DNA of 64,000 nt from assembly GCA_037074765.1 (NCBI GenBank), contig JBAMDO010000009.1, forward strand, positions 186,001-250,000, written 5' to 3'. Origin of the DNA: Mansonella perstans (taxonomy: Eukaryota; Nematoda; Chromadorea; Rhabditida; Onchocercidae). The stretch's first letter is position 1. Each line of letters begins with the position of its first letter. Made by a program: the position numbers and the translations under genes. The notes under the pieces are model-generated. The model was not told the origin of the DNA. It worked only from the letters and a program-made list of their open reading frames with translations, and did no database searches. Below, one piece after another: positions 62,801 to 64,000 of the stretch.

Positions 62801-64000
62801 TAAATAAATTAGTATAACGATCGTTCACTGAATCAAATAATTTCATTAGCACAATATGTCAATTAAATAACCTGAAAAAGTAAATGCATACTTGTCGCTT
62901 ATGCATGCATATATATAGTTAAAATTGGTAATAAAATATTTTGAAGTATACGAAAAGATTATTTATGAAATTTTTTCAAGTAAAAATTGAATTTTTATTT
63001 ACTTAATAAAGTACACACTACAGATTTTACTATATTTTAGTGTATTGCTTTTTTTATCAAAACACATTAATAAGGATTTCTTATTAAACCAAAATTTCTC
63101 ATTTGAAGATTTAAAATGCATACAGGTTTTTCTACGGGTAATGACTGGTCAACAAACTAAATCACCACGCTGGAAAGAATGTGTCCAAGGAGCGATCAAC
63201 TTATTACCGTTAGCTGGTGGGGCGCTTTATGTTCGGGAACATTTCGATTCCAACGATAAACAAGAAGCTTTGGTAGAGTTATTTCTTTTAAACTTTTGTG
63301 AAACTAACTGATTTTTTTGTTCTGCAAATTTATGATTTTTAATCATAGATTTGATGTGAAATTTTGCAGAAAATGATTGCGAATCTTCAAGAAGCATTCA
63401 AAGAGCTTGTTGATGAAAGTAATTGGATGGATGAGGAAACGAAAAAATTTGCAGTTGAAAAGGTTTCATTTTTTATTGATATTCTTTTGAGCATAAAATT
63501 TGAGCAGTATAAATATGCAATAAGTAAATGCACCACTTGTGAATCAACAATGGAAAACTGAAAAATAAAAATATCATGCACTGATAAAGAAGGGAAACAA
63601 TTTTCTCTTATCACAATAAAATAAGAAATGATTTGGCAAAAAGAAATGGATTATATTAAGTAATACATAACGCTCTATTAAATCTGCAAATAATTTTATT
63701 GTGATATTAAAACAAGAAAACATATTTTTAAAGGTTAATTTTGTACGCTATGAAATTTGCAATGCAAAAGTATTGGTGATGGAAGAATTGATTTGATTAT
63801 TGTAAAAAAGTTTTCCAAGTTAAAGGTCACATTTAGGCAATAAAAATGACTCACAACATTGGATATCCTGATTTCATCAATAATAATACAGCACTCGATG
63901 AGCATTATGAGAGGGTATGATTTGATTTTTTTTTAAAAGAAGAAAGTCTTTTATGCCGTTAATTTTTGAACGAATAATTTTGATGCAAAATGATAAAAAT
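53882..64000 (+). CDS. M13 (neprilysin-like) metallopeptidase, 3' truncated by window
   Basis: Type II membrane zinc endopeptidase of the M13/neprilysin family. Thirteen exons are in the window: 53882-53967, 56991-57102, 58717-58825, 59158-59267, 59459-59609, 59814-59919, 60414-60600, 61197-61403, 61922-62008, 62490-62708, 63126-63272, 63370-63462, 63837-63914. They give 564 codons with all junctions in frame. A cytosolic tail of about 76 residues precedes one membrane helix (IFIFLIFFMALTITVLTALF, about 76-96). The ectodomain follows with CLTKGC, then SADPCDNFFEYACGQWNRD (about 145-163), IDQGVLGLGRGSRDYYLN, LYNNKTISDLY, WMDEETKKFAVEKA and NIGYPDFINN. These match neprilysin in order, as I recall it. 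The HExxH zinc site and the ENxxD Glu lie beyond 64000, so activity cannot be judged. There are many N-x-S/T sites. Intron 1 (3.0 kb) and intron 2 (1.6 kb) are unusually long here. Confidence 0.92.
55245..55644. repeat. Dispersed direct repeat in M13 intron 1
   Basis: CTTAGAATTGCTAATCATTG then CTCTTAGAAT (copy at 55245-55289) recurs as CTTAGAATTGCTAACCATTA then CTCTTAGAAT (copy at 55591-55644). In both copies a TCTAAATTA/CCTAAATTATA tail follows. The copies are about 345 bp apart and flank the inverted-repeat cluster. Confidence 0.75.
55475..55544. repeat. Nested inverted repeats (foldback structure)
   Basis: TTAGCTAACCAAA (55475-55487) pairs with TTTGGTCAGCTAA (55509-55521). GTACTGTGTTTG (55501-55512) pairs with CAAACAGTAC (55523-55532). 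CTAATCAAA (55518-55526) pairs with TTTGGTGATTAG (55533-55544). Overlapping hairpins of this kind suggest the end or core of a non-autonomous foldback element. Confidence 0.65.
56352..56368. repeat. 17-bp GC-rich palindrome
   Basis: CTCGCGAAATTCGCGAG: two perfect 8-base arms around one central base, in otherwise very AT-rich intronic DNA. Two CGCG cores (56354-56357 and 56363-56366) fall in one small site. Confidence 0.85.
57103..58716. other. Second intron of the M13 gene
   Basis: 1.6 kb, AT-rich, bounded by GTAATT and TTTTTCAG. I see no exon, RNA gene or clear repeat in it. Confidence 0.6.

Noticed and set aside
1..64000. CRISPR arrays, prokaryotic operons, intact transposases, spliced-leader or 5S RNA genes
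   Set aside because: None seen. The sequence is an intron-rich eukaryotic chromosome, and I found no GGTTTAATTACCC-type spliced-leader sequence.

Overview
The window is eukaryotic nuclear DNA. It is AT-rich and carries multi-exon genes with mostly short introns (about 50-600 bp), GT...TTTCAG-type splice sites and long homopolymer runs. Gene content, splice style and a decayed nuclear 18S rRNA piece suggest a nematode, possibly of the spirurid/filarial type. That placement is an inference from style, not from a marker comparison. There are no bacterial operons, CRISPR arrays or intact transposons.

Layout: (1) 600-2090 (+), NDUFAF6, a phytoene-synthase-fold mitochondrial complex I assembly factor whose N-terminal exon is not located. 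(2) 2091-6160, no intact gene; it holds a minus-strand 3' fragment of 18S rRNA (about 3731-3921) and an exon-like pseudogene relic (about 4872-5080). (3) 6161-15221 (-), a complete 20-exon CLC chloride channel of the ClC-1/2 type; the joined exons give 865 codons plus stop in one frame. (4) 15222-17498, intergenic. (5) 17499-17809 (+), the last two exons of an unidentified small gene. (6) 18620-36253 (-), a complete 52-exon TPR/Mlp nuclear-basket nucleoporin, about 2,279 aa. (7) 36254-37643, a head-to-head intergenic region with several repeats. (8) 37644-44581 (+), a complete 21-exon DNA2 nuclease-helicase, about 1,060 aa. (9) 44582-53881, a 9.3 kb stretch without a recognisable gene. (10) 53882 to beyond 64000 (+), the first 13 exons of an M13 (neprilysin-family) type II membrane metallopeptidase; the zinc-binding half lies outside the window.

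The genes do not form a pathway. TPR (nuclear pore basket) and DNA2 (Okazaki-fragment and break-end processing) share a 1.4 kb divergent promoter region, and each has a splice-acceptor-like sequence 16-20 nt before its ATG, as expected of trans-spliced nematode genes. Exon models were built by hand by keeping the frame across GT-AG junctions and by recalled family similarity. The complete CLC, TPR and DNA2 models each sum to a multiple of three. I found no convincing new biological system. The more unusual items are the 18S fragment, the stop-containing exon relic, the repeat clusters between TPR and DNA2 and in the first M13 intron, and one probable GC-AG intron in TPR.
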